From Sphingomonas kaistensis (GTDB lineage: Bacteria > Pseudomonadota > Alphaproteobacteria > Sphingomonadales > Sphingomonadaceae): 64,000 nucleotides of DNA. The notes under the pieces are model-generated. The model was given only the letters and a program-made list of their open reading frames with translations, was not told the origin of the DNA and did no database searches. Below, piece after piece: positions 8,293 to 16,822 of this stretch. The translations under genes and the position numbers were made by a program. Position 1 is the stretch's first letter. Each line of letters begins with the position of its first letter. The stretch is from positions 558,001 to 622,000 of the forward strand of contig NZ_CP145607.1 in NCBI RefSeq assembly GCF_036884275.1, given 5' to 3'.

Positions 8293-9208
8293 AACCAAGG
8301 CGCTCCGGTAACGGGACTGGCCCGAAGTCGTCGGCGAGCGCGAAGGCCCCGTCCCCCGTCAACTCGCCGACACAGGCGATATTGACCGAGGTTCCTTTCA
8401 GGATCGTTAAAGGATCGAACGAGGGGGGAAGCGCGGCAAGCAGGGCATAATCGTCACCGCCCGTCGCCGCGAACAGCCGCGCGGCGCGGTGCTGCCCGCG
8501 CTCGGCGATGAAGGCCGGCGACAGCCGCAGCGCCGACAGATCGACGCGCAGTCCGCAGCCGCTGGCGGTGGCAAGCCGGCGGGCATCGAGCAGCAGACCG
8601 TCCGACACGTCCATCATCGCGGAGGCATGCGGAGCCAGCAAAGCGCCAACCGCGAGCAGGGGAATGGGGCGGCGATACGTGTCGACCAGAAGCCCGGTCG
8701 CGCCCGGATCGTCGGTCAGCAGCGCCAGCCCCGCCGCGCTGTCGCCGATCGGTCCGACCAGCCACAGCCGGTCCCCCACCTGTCCGCCGGTCCTGCTCGG
8801 CACGCTAGGCCCGGCCTTGCCGATCGCGGTGAGGCCGAGCACGCGCGGCGCCCCCTCCGGCAGCGCAACCGTGTCGCCGCCGAGCAAGGGCAGCTCGAAA
8901 TGCTCGAAGATCTGGGCGAGGCCGGAAAGGAAGCGCTCTTCCCATTGATCGTCACCGCGCAACGTGAGCGACAACAGCGCGCCGGAGGGCACCGCGCCCT
9001 TGGCGGCAAGGTCGGACAGGTTCACTGCGCCCAGCTTCCACCCGACGCTTTCGGGCGGATCGGTGGGGAGATAATGGACGCCCTCGACGATGGTGTCGTG
9101 GGTCAGCACGAGATCGCCCAGCACCGCCACATCGTCCGCAAGACCGCGCGCGGCGGGATGCGTCGCGAGGTGCCGCAGGCGGGCGAGCAGGGTGGATTCG
9201 GACGACAC
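8273..9208 (-). CDS. thiL: Thiamine-monophosphate kinase
   Basis: Phosphorylates thiamine monophosphate to the active cofactor thiamine diphosphate, using ATP, in the cytoplasm. The family's acidic N-terminal motif appears at about residues 24-30 (Ala-Asp-Asp-Val-Ala-Val-Leu), then NLSDLAAKGA (63-72), a Gly-Gly-Asp-Thr near 120, MMDVSDGLLLDA and GGDDYALL near the C-terminus. I chose GTG at 9208 (311 residues): it has GCGAGG six bases upstream and matches the family's usual N-terminus, while the frame runs open to 9355 with unrelated sequence. hppA follows on the same strand. No TPP riboswitch motif is visible upstream. Confidence 0.93.
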   Translation of the reverse strand: MSSESTLLARLRHLATHPAARGLADDVAVLGDLVLTHDTIVEGVHYLPTDPPESVGWKLGAVNLSDLAAKGAVPSGALLSLTLRGDDQWEERFLSGLAQIFEHFELPLLGGDTVALPEGAPRVLGLTAIGKAGPSVPSRTGGQVGDRLWLVGPIGDSAAGLALLTDDPGATGLLVDTYRRPIPLLAVGALLAPHASAMMDVSDGLLLDARRLATASGCGLRVDLSALRLSPAFIAERGQHRAARLFAATGGDDYALLAALPPSFDPLTILKGTSVNIACVGELTGDGAFALADDFGPVPLPERLGYEHHPS

Positions 9209-9217
9209 GATGGCCTC

Positions 9218-9243
9218 GCATCGCAGAAATGCGGCTGCGATGC
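9218..9243. repeat. 9-base perfect inverted repeat upstream of thiL
   Basis: GCATCGCAG (9218-9226) and CTGCGATGC (9235-9243) separated by eight bases. In thiL mRNA the stem would end about four bases before the GCGAGG ribosome-binding site. It could affect thiL translation, be a protein-binding site in the divergent region, or be a scar of the neighbouring insertion. Confidence 0.5.
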
Positions 9244-9303
9244 CAAATGAAGAATAACCTGCTCGAATTCGGTACAATTCACCGCGAAACCAGAAAAAAG
9301 CCG

Positions 9304-9332
9304 TTGCGAATTTACTTACTGGAAAATAATCT
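9304..9332 (+). promoter_or_regulatory. Putative promoter of the 729-aa secreted protein gene
   Basis: TTGCGA (9304-9309), a 17-base spacer and TAATCT (9327-9332) resemble -35 and -10 boxes, about 65 bases before the ATG at 9398. The surrounding 9240-9345 stretch is clearly richer in A and T than the flanking genes. Prediction by eye only. Confidence 0.35.
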
Positions 9333-9397
9333 TGGTTAAGTTTTCGTAACCCCAAGATCCGGGCATTGCGCGAATCTGATCGGGGGGAATTCTACAA

Positions 9398-11587
9398 ATG
9401 CGTTTCATCGACTTTGCCATCGCCGGTGCGAAGACGACTGTGCTCGTCCATCTCGAGGAGCAGACCGACGGCTCGATCCTCGTCAAGCTCAAGCAGGAAG
9501 GTGTGCAGAGCGATCTGCGCGGGCTGTTCTTCGACATCAACGACCCCGCCTTGATCGGCAAGCTGTCGGTCAGCGGCGCTGCGGTGACCGGGTTCGAGGC
9601 CAGGAATGAGGGCGTCATCGACCTCGGGCAGGGTGCCAATCTGCAGGGCAATCCGCTTGGCATGTTCGATGTCGGCGTGCGATTCGGGACGCCCGGCGCC
9701 AAGGAGATGGTCACCGCGACGAGCTTTGTTCTGAAGTCGTCGGTCGGCGGCCTGACCCTCGACGACCTGGCGCTTGCCGATGTCGGTATTCGCACGACCT
9801 CCGAAGGCACCAAATTGGTCGGAGTCATGCCGGCCGCCCCCGACGCGATCGACGACAAGCTGACTGCGGTGGAAGATACGCCGGTCGTTCTCCACGTGCT
9901 GGCCAACGATACCGATGCCGATGGCACGACCGGTTTCCGCATCACCCGGGTCGGTGATCCGGCGCATGGCACCGCGACCATTTCGGCCGACGGCAAGAGC
10001 ATCATCTATGTCGCCGATCCCAATTACAGCGGTCCGGACAGCTTCACCTACGACATGATCGACGGCAAGGGCGGCGGCGACAGCGCGACGGCGACCATGA
10101 CGGTTGAAGCGGTGGCCGACACGCCCACGCTCACCGTGACCACCGCGCCGGGCGCCAACGTCAACCAGATCGTGATCACCGTCACCGCCGCGGTGACCGA
10201 CACCGACGGGTCGGAATATCTCGACCGCTTCACCTTTTCCGGTTTGCCCGCCGGTGCCAGCATCGCGGGCGAAAGCGACCTGGTCTACAATCCCGACTCC
10301 ACCACGCCGACCATGAGCAAGAGCTTCACGGTCGATCTCGCGGCCAATTCGGATTTCGACTTCAATCTCGGGGTTACCGCCTGGTCGAAGGAACTCAGCA
10401 ACGGTTCGGAAGCCAGCACGACGTCGAACACCAAGATCGTGATCGATGCCGCCAGCAACGAGTTCGACCTGACGTTCCTCGCCACCGACCAGAGCATCTG
10501 GGGCACCGGCGACGCGCTCGGCATTCGTGACGAACGATTCCTCGGGTTCGATTGGGATCCAAAAGAAAAGAGTAGTGGCGGCTTCGTTTACGGTGCGATC
10601 GACGTCGCCCTGAAAGCCGGCTTCCAGACCACACTGGATCTGTCGGCAGGCTCGATCGATGCGAGCGTTCCCTATGACGTGACGGTGAACACCACCTACA
10701 ATCACGTGACCGATGTGCTGCTGATCTCGTCTTCGGCAGCGCTGACTAGGGGCGGCGTGTCCTTCACGACGACCGGGCCGGGCGGAAACTTCGCGCTCGA
10801 CTTCATCTTCAATTATTACTTCAAGGCGAGCGCCGGGCTCGATTTCGAAGTCGAAAAATACGGTCTTTTCAGCGTCGAAGATCGGGCAAACTACACCTTT
10901 AACATCCTCGATCTGGACGCTGCCGATCTTCAGTTCAGCTATGATTTTCCCTATGGGATTTCGGCGTCGCTGGCGTGGCCGACGATCAACACGACAAGCG
11001 GCCTTGGCAGCTTCTCCTCGTCGGGCGCGAGCAACAATTTCTTCACCCTCGGCCTCGATGTCGATGACTTGCTGACCAAGATCCTCAACCTCCCCGCAAG
11101 CCCGTTCGGAGTCTCGATCGACGTCCTCGTTGCCAAAGGCTCAGCCGATCTGATCGATGTTGACCTCAGCGCCGGCATGAACCTGCTGCAGGAATTTCTT
11201 CTGTCGGTCACCTCGCTGACCGGCACCCTGGTGTTCGAAAATGGCGCCAAGCAGGCCTGGAAGTGGGGCGATACGACGATCACCGGCGCGTCCACTTACG
11301 ATAGCGACAACGACGGGGTCATCGAATTCGTGCTCGATCTCGACCCGCAGGCCTCGCTAAGCAACAAGCTCGGACTAGGCTTCAACTTCGGCTATGACAT
11401 CGACCTGTTGAAGGCGAGCGGCAGCTACGACGTCCTCATCGACTCGGGCGAATGGAGCATCGGACCGGTTTTGAGCTTTGGCGATACGATCCCGCTTGGA
11501 TCGGTCGACATCTACAGCTCGACCTTCGCGCTCGACCTCGTCGGACAATCGATCAACTTCAACGCCAACAGCACCCTGCTCGGCTGA
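9398..11587 (+). CDS. Secreted cadherin-like (tandem-95) protein
   Basis: 729 residues, acidic and rich in Asp, Thr, Ser, Gly and Asn, without Cys and without an N-terminal signal peptide. These are features of type I-secreted repeat proteins, which carry their signal at the C-terminus. Residues 1-140 form a domain with a Phe-Phe-Asp-Ile-Asn-Asp core, seen at the N-terminus of such proteins. Residues about 147-240 are one Ig/cadherin-like 'tandem-95' domain (Val-Leu-Ala-Asn-Asp-Thr-Asp core; Asn-Tyr-Ser-Gly-Pro-Asp-Ser-Phe-Thr-Tyr strand). Residues 240-729 are beta-rich and unassigned. GGGGGG lies upstream of the ATG. It sits alone between thiL and nusB in opposite orientation, and no secretion genes are nearby. 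Likely an adhesin or surface/matrix protein. Confidence 0.8.
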   Translation: MRFIDFAIAGAKTTVLVHLEEQTDGSILVKLKQEGVQSDLRGLFFDINDPALIGKLSVSGAAVTGFEARNEGVIDLGQGANLQGNPLGMFDVGVRFGTPGAKEMVTATSFVLKSSVGGLTLDDLALADVGIRTTSEGTKLVGVMPAAPDAIDDKLTAVEDTPVVLHVLANDTDADGTTGFRITRVGDPAHGTATISADGKSIIYVADPNYSGPDSFTYDMIDGKGGGDSATATMTVEAVADTPTLTVTTAPGANVNQIVITVTAAVTDTDGSEYLDRFTFSGLPAGASIAGESDLVYNPDSTTPTMSKSFTVDLAANSDFDFNLGVTAWSKELSNGSEASTTSNTKIVIDAASNEFDLTFLATDQSIWGTGDALGIRDERFLGFDWDPKEKSSGGFVYGAIDVALKAGFQTTLDLSAGSIDASVPYDVTVNTTYNHVTDVLLISSSAALTRGGVSFTTTGPGGNFALDFIFNYYFKASAGLDFEVEKYGLFSVEDRANYTFNILDLDAADLQFSYDFPYGISASLAWPTINTTSGLGSFSSSGASNNFFTLGLDVDDLLTKILNLPASPFGVSIDVLVAKGSADLIDVDLSAGMNLLQEFLLSVTSLTGTLVFENGAKQAWKWGDTTITGASTYDSDNDGVIEFVLDLDPQASLSNKLGLGFNFGYDIDLLKASGSYDVLIDSGEWSIGPVLSFGDTIPLGSVDIYSSTFALDLVGQSINFNANSTLLG

Positions 11588-11591
11588 TCGA

Positions 11592-12062
11592 TCAGGACGA
11601 ACGGACCTCCTTGGCGATTGCGTCAAGGAGGCCATTCACGAACTTCACGTCCTTTTCGCCGAAAAAGGCGTGGGCGATGTCGAGATATTCGTCGATCACC
11701 GTGCCGACGGTGACGTCGGGCCGCGCCAGCAGCTCATAGGTGCCGGCGCGCAGGATCGCGCGCATCGAGCGGTCGAGGCGATCGAGCTTCCAGCCTTCCG
11801 CAAGGCGGGCGCTGACCTTGCCGTCGATTTCGTCCCGGCGCGCGGTGACGCCGCGCACGATGTCGTCGAAGAAATCCATCTCGGCGTCGATCATGGTAAC
11901 GTCGTCGATCGTCTCGCCGAAGCGGTGGTTGTGGAATTCGTTCAGCAACAGCGGGGTCGGCGTGCCTTCCATCTCCTGCTGATAGAGCGCCTGGACGGCG
12001 GCAAGGCGGGCGGCCGAACGGGCGCGGGAGCGCTTGGGGGCGTTATTCTTCGAGCTGGACAT
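11592..12062 (-). CDS. nusB: Transcription antitermination factor NusB
   Basis: 156 residues, all-helical NusB fold. It begins with a basic tail and the typical Ser-Ala-Ala-Arg-Leu-Ala-Ala-Val-Gln-Ala-Leu-Tyr-Gln helix, and ends with the family's Phe-Val-Asn-Gly-Leu-Leu-Asp motif. It binds boxA RNA with NusE (S10) to allow read-through of rRNA operons. It starts 11 bases after the hydrolase gene stop and is probably the last gene of the bolA-pirin-hydrolase-nusB transcript. It converges with the secreted-protein gene, with only four bases between stops and no terminator visible. Confidence 0.95.
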   Translation of the reverse strand: MSSSKNNAPKRSRARSAARLAAVQALYQQEMEGTPTPLLLNEFHNHRFGETIDDVTMIDAEMDFFDDIVRGVTARRDEIDGKVSARLAEGWKLDRLDRSMRAILRAGTYELLARPDVTVGTVIDEYLDIAHAFFGEKDVKFVNGLLDAIAKEVRSS

Positions 12063-12073
12063 GAGGCTCGCGC

Positions 12074-12973
12074 CTATGAACCTTGATGGGCGTCAAGGAA
12101 AGAGCGCAGCGGCGCGGCGACGGCGGCGGGCTTTTCCCATGGCAGGAAGTGGCCGGCGTCGGGCACCCGCACGATCGTCAGGTCGTCGATCAGCGAGTCG
12201 AGCCCGTCGAGCTGCAGCGGAAGCAGCGCCTTGTCGCGCATGCCCCAGACGACGAGCGTCGGCACCGTGATCGCGGGAAAGGGGCGCTGGAGGTAGGCCG
12301 GCAGCGGCACATCGGCCTCTCGCGGCGGAACGGTGACCGGCGCGCCGCGATACCAGTTGAGCATGGCGGTGAAGACGCCGGGCTTGCTCCATTCGGCGAG
12401 GTAGTCGGCCTTTTCCTGCGGTGAGATGGCGGTGAGATCGACGTGGGGCGTGAAGCTTTTGGAAAAGAACTTGTCCCACCCCATCGCTTCCACCGCCTGC
12501 TCGAAGCCGGGATCGCGAAAGGCGGTGATATATTGCGAGGCGGCGCGCTGGTCGGCGTCTTCGATAAGGCTTTTCTGGAAGACGAACGGGTGCGGCGCGT
12601 TGACGATGACCAGGCGCTTCAAACGCGGGTCGCCCCGCAGCGCGGCGGCCCAGCTGACCGCCCCGCCCCAGTCGTGGCCGACAAGGGTGAAGTCGTCGAG
12701 GCCGAGGTGATCGACCAATGCGAACAGGTCGGCGACCAGCTTGTCGGTGGAATAGTCCGCGGGGTCCTGCGGCGTGTCGGACCCACCGAACCCGCGCTGG
12801 TCGGGCATGATCAGCCGGTAGCGGTCCTCGAGCAACGGCACGAGCCCGCGCCAGGTGCGATGCGATTCGGGAAAGCCGTGGAGGAAGAGCAGCGCCGGTC
12901 CGTCCGCGCGGCCGGCCTCAGCGACGTTGAGGGTGACGCCGGTCGACAGGGGCAAGCGGGTGAAGCGGGTCAT
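12074..12973 (-). CDS. Alpha/beta hydrolase, epoxide hydrolase-like
   Basis: 299 residues with the alpha/beta hydrolase triad laid out as in epoxide hydrolases and haloalkane dehalogenases: HGFPE oxyanion motif (32-36), nucleophile Asp101 in GHDWGG (99-104), acid Asp247, and His275 in AGHF. An Asp rather than Ser nucleophile with HGxP favours soluble epoxide hydrolase; the substrate cannot be told. A lid domain occupies about 130-225. No signal peptide, so cytoplasmic. The start overlaps the stop of the preceding secreted-protein gene (ATGA). Confidence 0.88.
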   Translation of the reverse strand: MTRFTRLPLSTGVTLNVAEAGRADGPALLFLHGFPESHRTWRGLVPLLEDRYRLIMPDQRGFGGSDTPQDPADYSTDKLVADLFALVDHLGLDDFTLVGHDWGGAVSWAAALRGDPRLKRLVIVNAPHPFVFQKSLIEDADQRAASQYITAFRDPGFEQAVEAMGWDKFFSKSFTPHVDLTAISPQEKADYLAEWSKPGVFTAMLNWYRGAPVTVPPREADVPLPAYLQRPFPAITVPTLVVWGMRDKALLPLQLDGLDSLIDDLTIVRVPDAGHFLPWEKPAAVAAPLRSFLDAHQGS

Positions 12974-13521
12974 GCGCCGGTGTTCGCCTTGCAGGAGCGA
13001 AAGTTCGACGCCTGGGCGAGGCCGCGGGCGTCGGATTGACGGGCAAGGTCCAGCGCAGCATCGAAGGCCGCCCGGTCGAGGCTGGCGCGAGCGCGCTCCC
13101 GCCCGTCGCGGCCGGCGAGGATCAATTGGATCGACGCACCGCTGAACAGAAGCGAGCGGAACTGCTCGCCGCCGAGCATCAGTACGCCGTCCTTCGAGCG
13201 GATCGGCTTGGTCAGGCCCGCAATCTGCCAGCTGGCGTCGGCAGGCGCGGGGAGGCGGAAGACGTATTTGCCGCGTGCGACCTGCGGCAGGCCGCGGGTT
13301 ACTTCCCAGCTTGCGTCGAGCGTTCCGTCCGCGCCGGTCAGCGGCAGGCGGATGGTGGTCGCGCCGGCGCGCAAATCGCCGCGCCGGTCGAACTGTCGCT
13401 CGGTCCGCGCGGTCAGTCCCGCGCTGCTCGCTTCGGCGGTGCAGACAAAGGCGACCCGCTGCGATTGGGCGACGGCGGGCGCGGCGGCGATCAGCAGCGC
13501 GAGGGCGATGAGCGTCTTCAC
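12970..13521 (-). CDS. Exported hypothetical protein
   Basis: 183 residues starting at GTG 13521. That start shares bases with the pirin stop (GTGA) and begins a clear signal peptide (Val-Lys, hydrophobic 3-16, Ala-Val-Ala cleavage near 18). The mature part has two Cys, near residue 27 and near the C-terminus, that could form a disulphide. The pattern suggests a periplasmic beta-sandwich. I do not recognise a family. It sits in a run of four overlapping genes (bolA-pirin-this-hydrolase). Confidence 0.75.
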   Translation of the reverse strand: MKTLIALALLIAAAPAVAQSQRVAFVCTAEASSAGLTARTERQFDRRGDLRAGATTIRLPLTGADGTLDASWEVTRGLPQVARGKYVFRLPAPADASWQIAGLTKPIRSKDGVLMLGGEQFRSLLFSGASIQLILAGRDGRERARASLDRAAFDAALDLARQSDARGLAQASNFRSCKANTGA

Positions 13522-14420
13522 GGATAGCTTACCGTCAGCGGCACTTCGGGAATGGGAATCCACTCGTCGTGATCGGTCGGCGGAAGCGCGAATTCGCCGG
13601 CTTTCCAGGCGCGCTTGGCTTCCTGGATGCGGTCGTGGCGGGAGGAAACGAAATTCCACCAAACGTGCCGCTCGCCGTCCATCGGTGCGCCGCCGCAGAT
13701 CATCAGCTTGGCGCCCTGCGTAGAGCGCAGCACCGGGCGGGTGCCGGGGCGGAGCAGGACAAGGTGCATCCGCTCGACATTCTCGCCATCCACCGCCAGG
13801 TCGCCGTCGAGGAGATAGATCGCCCGCTCGTCGGCCTCTCGCTCGAGCTCGATCGACGCGCCAGGGGTCAGTTCGAGCGCTGCGTAGAGCGTGGGGTGAT
13901 GCTGGGTGACGGGCGACCTGGCCCCGAACGCTTCGCCCATGATGAGATGAAGGCGTTTGCCCTCGCCCTCGATCACCGGCATCGCCTCGGTGGCGGTATG
14001 TTCGAACGCCGGGTCGACCTCTTCCTTGTCCTGCGGCAGCGCGAGCCAGGTCTGGATGCCGTCGAGGATCGGGCCGTTGGCGCGCTCGTCGCCCGGCGTG
14101 CGCTCCGAATGGCTGATCCCCTTGCCCGCGGTCATCAGATTGACCGCGCCAGGCTCGATCCGCTGCACCGACCCGACACTGTCGCGGTGATCGAGCGCGC
14201 CCTTGAACAGATAGGTCACGGTGGCGAGGTTGATGTGAGGATGCGAGCGAACGTCGACGCCTTCGTCCACGCCAAGCCGGGCCGGGCCCATCTGGTCGAA
14301 GAAGATGAACGGGCCGACCATGGTACGCAGCTTGTGCGGCAAGGTGCGATGAACCTTGAACCCGCCGAGGTCGTGGCTGACCGGCTTTAGGCTCATCAGG
14401 ATGGTGCTGTCGTTGTTCAT
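13518..14420 (-). CDS. Pirin family protein
   Basis: 300-residue bicupin of the pirin family. The N-terminal cupin carries the metal-binding signature: His-Pro-His-Ile-Asn then Glu and His in the Lys-Gly-Ile-Ser-His-Ser-Glu-Arg segment. Pirins are Fe-binding; some have quercetinase activity and others act as redox-sensitive regulatory partners. The role here is not decidable. ATG at 14420 overlaps the BolA stop (ATGA). Confidence 0.92.
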   Translation of the reverse strand: MNNDSTILMSLKPVSHDLGGFKVHRTLPHKLRTMVGPFIFFDQMGPARLGVDEGVDVRSHPHINLATVTYLFKGALDHRDSVGSVQRIEPGAVNLMTAGKGISHSERTPGDERANGPILDGIQTWLALPQDKEEVDPAFEHTATEAMPVIEGEGKRLHLIMGEAFGARSPVTQHHPTLYAALELTPGASIELEREADERAIYLLDGDLAVDGENVERMHLVLLRPGTRPVLRSTQGAKLMICGGAPMDGERHVWWNFVSSRHDRIQEAKRAWKAGEFALPPTDHDEWIPIPEVPLTVSYP

Positions 14421-14704
14421 TCGCCGGGCGCCCTCGTTTCCATGGCCAACGCGTGGACCTGATGCTGCATCAGTTCGCCGAGCGCTTTGTAGACGAGGCG
14501 CTGGCGAGCGACGCGGTTCAAGCCGCTGAAGGCCGCGCTCTCGATGCTCAGGAAGAAATGCGATTCCCCGCCTTCCCCGCGATAGCCGCCGTGCCCGCGA
14601 TGCTGCTCGCTGTCGTCACGCAACTCCATCCGCGTCGGGGCGAGTGATTTCTGAAGACGATCGGTCATTTCGCGGGCCACCGGACCCATGTCAGAGACGT
14701 TCAT
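14417..14704 (-). CDS. BolA family protein
   Basis: 95 residues with the BolA fold: N-terminal helix, a His-rich loop with His-Arg-Gly-His-Gly-Gly, then Ser-His-Phe-Phe and the final Arg-Leu-Val-Tyr-Lys-Ala-Leu-Gly-Glu-Leu helix. BolA-type proteins partner with monothiol glutaredoxins in Fe-S trafficking; the His loop is the usual ligand region. The start at 14704 gives the normal family length. It is divergent from a J-domain gene 40 bases away, a pairing common in alphaproteobacteria. Confidence 0.9.
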   Translation of the reverse strand: MNVSDMGPVAREMTDRLQKSLAPTRMELRDDSEQHRGHGGYRGEGGESHFFLSIESAAFSGLNRVARQRLVYKALGELMQHQVHALAMETRAPGE

Positions 14705-14744
14705 CGCTCCTATATAACGAGGCTGGCACGACAAGACAGGTTTG

Positions 14745-15329
14745 ATGGCTTCCCGTTCTCCCAAGTTTCACGGCCGCGTGGAAGGCGCCGCCGCCCATTG
14801 CGCGGTGGCGGGCTGCCCCGAACCCGGCGAATTCCGCGCACCGCTGACCGCACCGACCTTCGACGGGCCGGGCGCGTGGCAGTGGCTGTGCCTCGAGCAC
14901 GTGCGCGAGCATAATGCGCGCTACAATTATTTCTCGGGCATGAGCCCGGAGGAGATCGAGGCCGCGCAGTCGCCGATCGCCGGATGGGAGCGCGGGACGC
15001 GTGCCTTCGCGCAGGCGGGCGGGGCCGACCCTGCGCCCCCGTGGAGCGATTTCAGCGATCCGCTGGAAGCGATCCGCGGGCGGTTCGGGCGCGGCCGGAC
15101 AGGCGCGGCGGCGGGCGCGCAAAGCCGCTTTTCGGGCACGGAGCAGGCGGCGCTGGGCGTGCTGGGGCTGGGCACGGACGCCGATCTACCGGCGGTGCGG
15201 AAAGCCTATTCGGTGCTGGTCCGGCGCTATCATCCAGACCGCAATGGCGGCGACCGGACGCATGAGGCGAAATTGCGCGGGGTGATCGACGCCTGGCAGA
15301 CGCTCAAGACCGCGAGCGCTTTCGCCTGA
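14745..15329 (+). CDS. J-domain (DnaJ-like) protein
   Basis: 194 residues with a C-terminal J domain (about 132-190) holding the diagnostic His-Pro-Asp at the end of helix II (Arg-Arg-Tyr-His-Pro-Asp-Arg-Asn). The N-terminal half has Cys20 and Cys25 and a Cys-Leu-Glu-His that could bind a metal. It would stimulate an Hsp70/DnaK ATPase. The ATG at 14745 is preceded by an in-frame TTG. In many alphaproteobacteria this gene is followed directly by cobS; here 6 kb of other genes intervene. Confidence 0.9.
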   Translation: MASRSPKFHGRVEGAAAHCAVAGCPEPGEFRAPLTAPTFDGPGAWQWLCLEHVREHNARYNYFSGMSPEEIEAAQSPIAGWERGTRAFAQAGGADPAPPWSDFSDPLEAIRGRFGRGRTGAAAGAQSRFSGTEQAALGVLGLGTDADLPAVRKAYSVLVRRYHPDRNGGDRTHEAKLRGVIDAWQTLKTASAFA

Positions 15330-15333
15330 GCGA

Positions 15334-16095
15334 TCAGGCGGGCTTCAACGCGAAATCGACGCGGACCCGGACTTCGGTGCGATTGATTCCGGGGTTGAAT
15401 GGCGCGCCGGGCGGTGGCGGCGGGGCAGCGGGAACGGCCTGTTCGGGCATCGGAATGCGCTGCGGCGCGACGACCGGCGGCGGCGCGGCGACATCGATCG
15501 TGGCGTAAGTGGGGCTCGGCACACCATATTCGCCGCCGTCCACAATGTTGACGACCCGCACGATCTTGAGCCCTGCGGCATCGCCATAGGCCTCGGCACG
15601 GGCGCGGGCGGCCTTGTAGGCGTTGGCATAGGCCGAGCGATTGGCCGCCTCACGGTCGGACACGCGAAGATCGGGCCCGCCGACGACGTTGGCGCCGGCC
15701 TCGGTCACCGCCGTCACTGCCTCGCCGACGCGGGCGACGTCGGTCATCCGCACCTCGACGATGTTGGACGCGCGGAACTGGCCGCGTTCCTTGCCGTAGT
15801 CGATGCGCTGCAGCGACAGGTTGCGAGTCTGGAGGTCGTCGGCGGCGACCCCGAGCGCGGTCAGCGCGGCGGTGACTCGGGCCATCTTCTCGCGGTTGAG
15901 ACGGCTGGCTTCGGCGGCATTGGCGCCTTGGCTGGTGACGCCGAGCTGCATCCGCGCCTCATTGGGCCGCGCTTCGGCCCGGCCGGTGGCGGACACGGTG
16001 AGAAAGGTCTCGCCCTTTCCCACCCCGCGCGGATCGGGCGCGGCAGGCGCGCAGGCGGCGGCGATCAGCGGAAGCGCGACGACGAATTGACGCAT
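15334..16095 (-). CDS. SIMPL (DUF541) domain lipoprotein
   Basis: 253 residues. A lipoprotein signal peptide ends Leu-Ile-Ala-Ala-Ala-Cys at residues 10-15, so it is anchored in the outer or inner membrane. Residues about 30-200 form the SIMPL/DUF541 domain (Thr-Val-Ser-Ala-Thr-Gly-Arg strand; Val-Thr-Ser-Gln-Gly segment), found in OMP26/YggE-like periplasmic proteins linked to stress tolerance. A Pro-rich linker and a last beta strand follow. The start at 16095 is set by the signal peptide. Convergent with the J-domain gene. Confidence 0.87.
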   Translation of the reverse strand: MRQFVVALPLIAAACAPAAPDPRGVGKGETFLTVSATGRAEARPNEARMQLGVTSQGANAAEASRLNREKMARVTAALTALGVAADDLQTRNLSLQRIDYGKERGQFRASNIVEVRMTDVARVGEAVTAVTEAGANVVGGPDLRVSDREAANRSAYANAYKAARARAEAYGDAAGLKIVRVVNIVDGGEYGVPSPTYATIDVAAPPPVVAPQRIPMPEQAVPAAPPPPPGAPFNPGINRTEVRVRVDFALKPA

Positions 16096-16144
16096 GACAC
16101 CAGCTCCTGAGAACCCATGCATGATACGTTATTACATCGGCGCG

Positions 16145-16822
16145 TCAATCGCGGTCGGGCGCCCCCAGCGGGAAGAAGGGGCGGAAGGGCCGGGCGTCCT
16201 CGATGCAGCGACGGACGGGGGGCAGATCGTTGAGCTCAGCCCGAAGCGCCCGCAGCTGGGGACATTCCTCGGGAATCGGCTCGATCCAGTCGGCATAGAA
16301 GAGCGAGGGCGCGGCGGCGCAGGTAACGAGCGAGACGTGCGGGGGCAGGCGGTTGGACCCCAGCCATTTCTCGAGCCAGGCATAAACCATGCGGAGCCTG
16401 GCCTTGCCACCCGCGACCTCGGCTTCGACCGGTTGCTCGCGCAGGCCGAGCTCGGGATGGTCGCGGTCGACGAAATAGGCCGACACCACCCGCTGCATCC
16501 CGCCCATCACGTAATTGTCGAACACCCGGTCGATCATCCGCGCTTCGGCAGCCTGAGCCGGGTCGGCGGGGATAAGCGGCGCGGGACCGGGGTGATGGAC
16601 CGCAAGATATTCGACGATGCCCGTCGCCTCGATGACGATGCGATCGCCGTCGACCAGCACCGGGATATGGCCGCCCGGATGCACTTTGCCGGGCAGCTGT
16701 TCGCTCAGCGGGCGGCTGCCATCCATCATCACGAATTCGAACGGCGTGTCGTTGGCATAAAGCGCGATCAGCGCTTTCCAGCAGTAGCTGCTGAACGGGT
16801 GGCCGTGGAGTTGCAGGCTCAC
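16145..16822 (-). CDS. Glutathione S-transferase
   Basis: 225 residues: thioredoxin-fold N-terminus (Leu-His-Gly-His-Pro-Phe-Ser-Ser-Tyr-Cys, with Ser11-Ser12-Cys14 at the active-site position; Ile-Pro-Val-Leu and Glu-Ala-Thr for glutathione binding) and an all-helical C-terminal domain. Cytoplasmic conjugation or reductive detoxification. The ATG overlaps the stop of the RibD-like gene, so the two are co-translated. Confidence 0.9.
   Translation of the reverse strand: MSLQLHGHPFSSYCWKALIALYANDTPFEFVMMDGSRPLSEQLPGKVHPGGHIPVLVDGDRIVIEATGIVEYLAVHHPGPAPLIPADPAQAAEARMIDRVFDNYVMGGMQRVVSAYFVDRDHPELGLREQPVEAEVAGGKARLRMVYAWLEKWLGSNRLPPHVSLVTCAAAPSLFYADWIEPIPEECPQLRALRAELNDLPPVRRCIEDARPFRPFFPLGAPDRD

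Noticed and set aside
5981..8311. Long plus-strand open frame opposite hppA
   Set aside because: Shadow of hppA. Composition is His/Asp/Gly/Arg repeats without hydrophobic core.
9209..9397. TPP riboswitch upstream of thiL
   Set aside because: None of the conserved THI-box segments could be found; only a simple 9-base stem is present.
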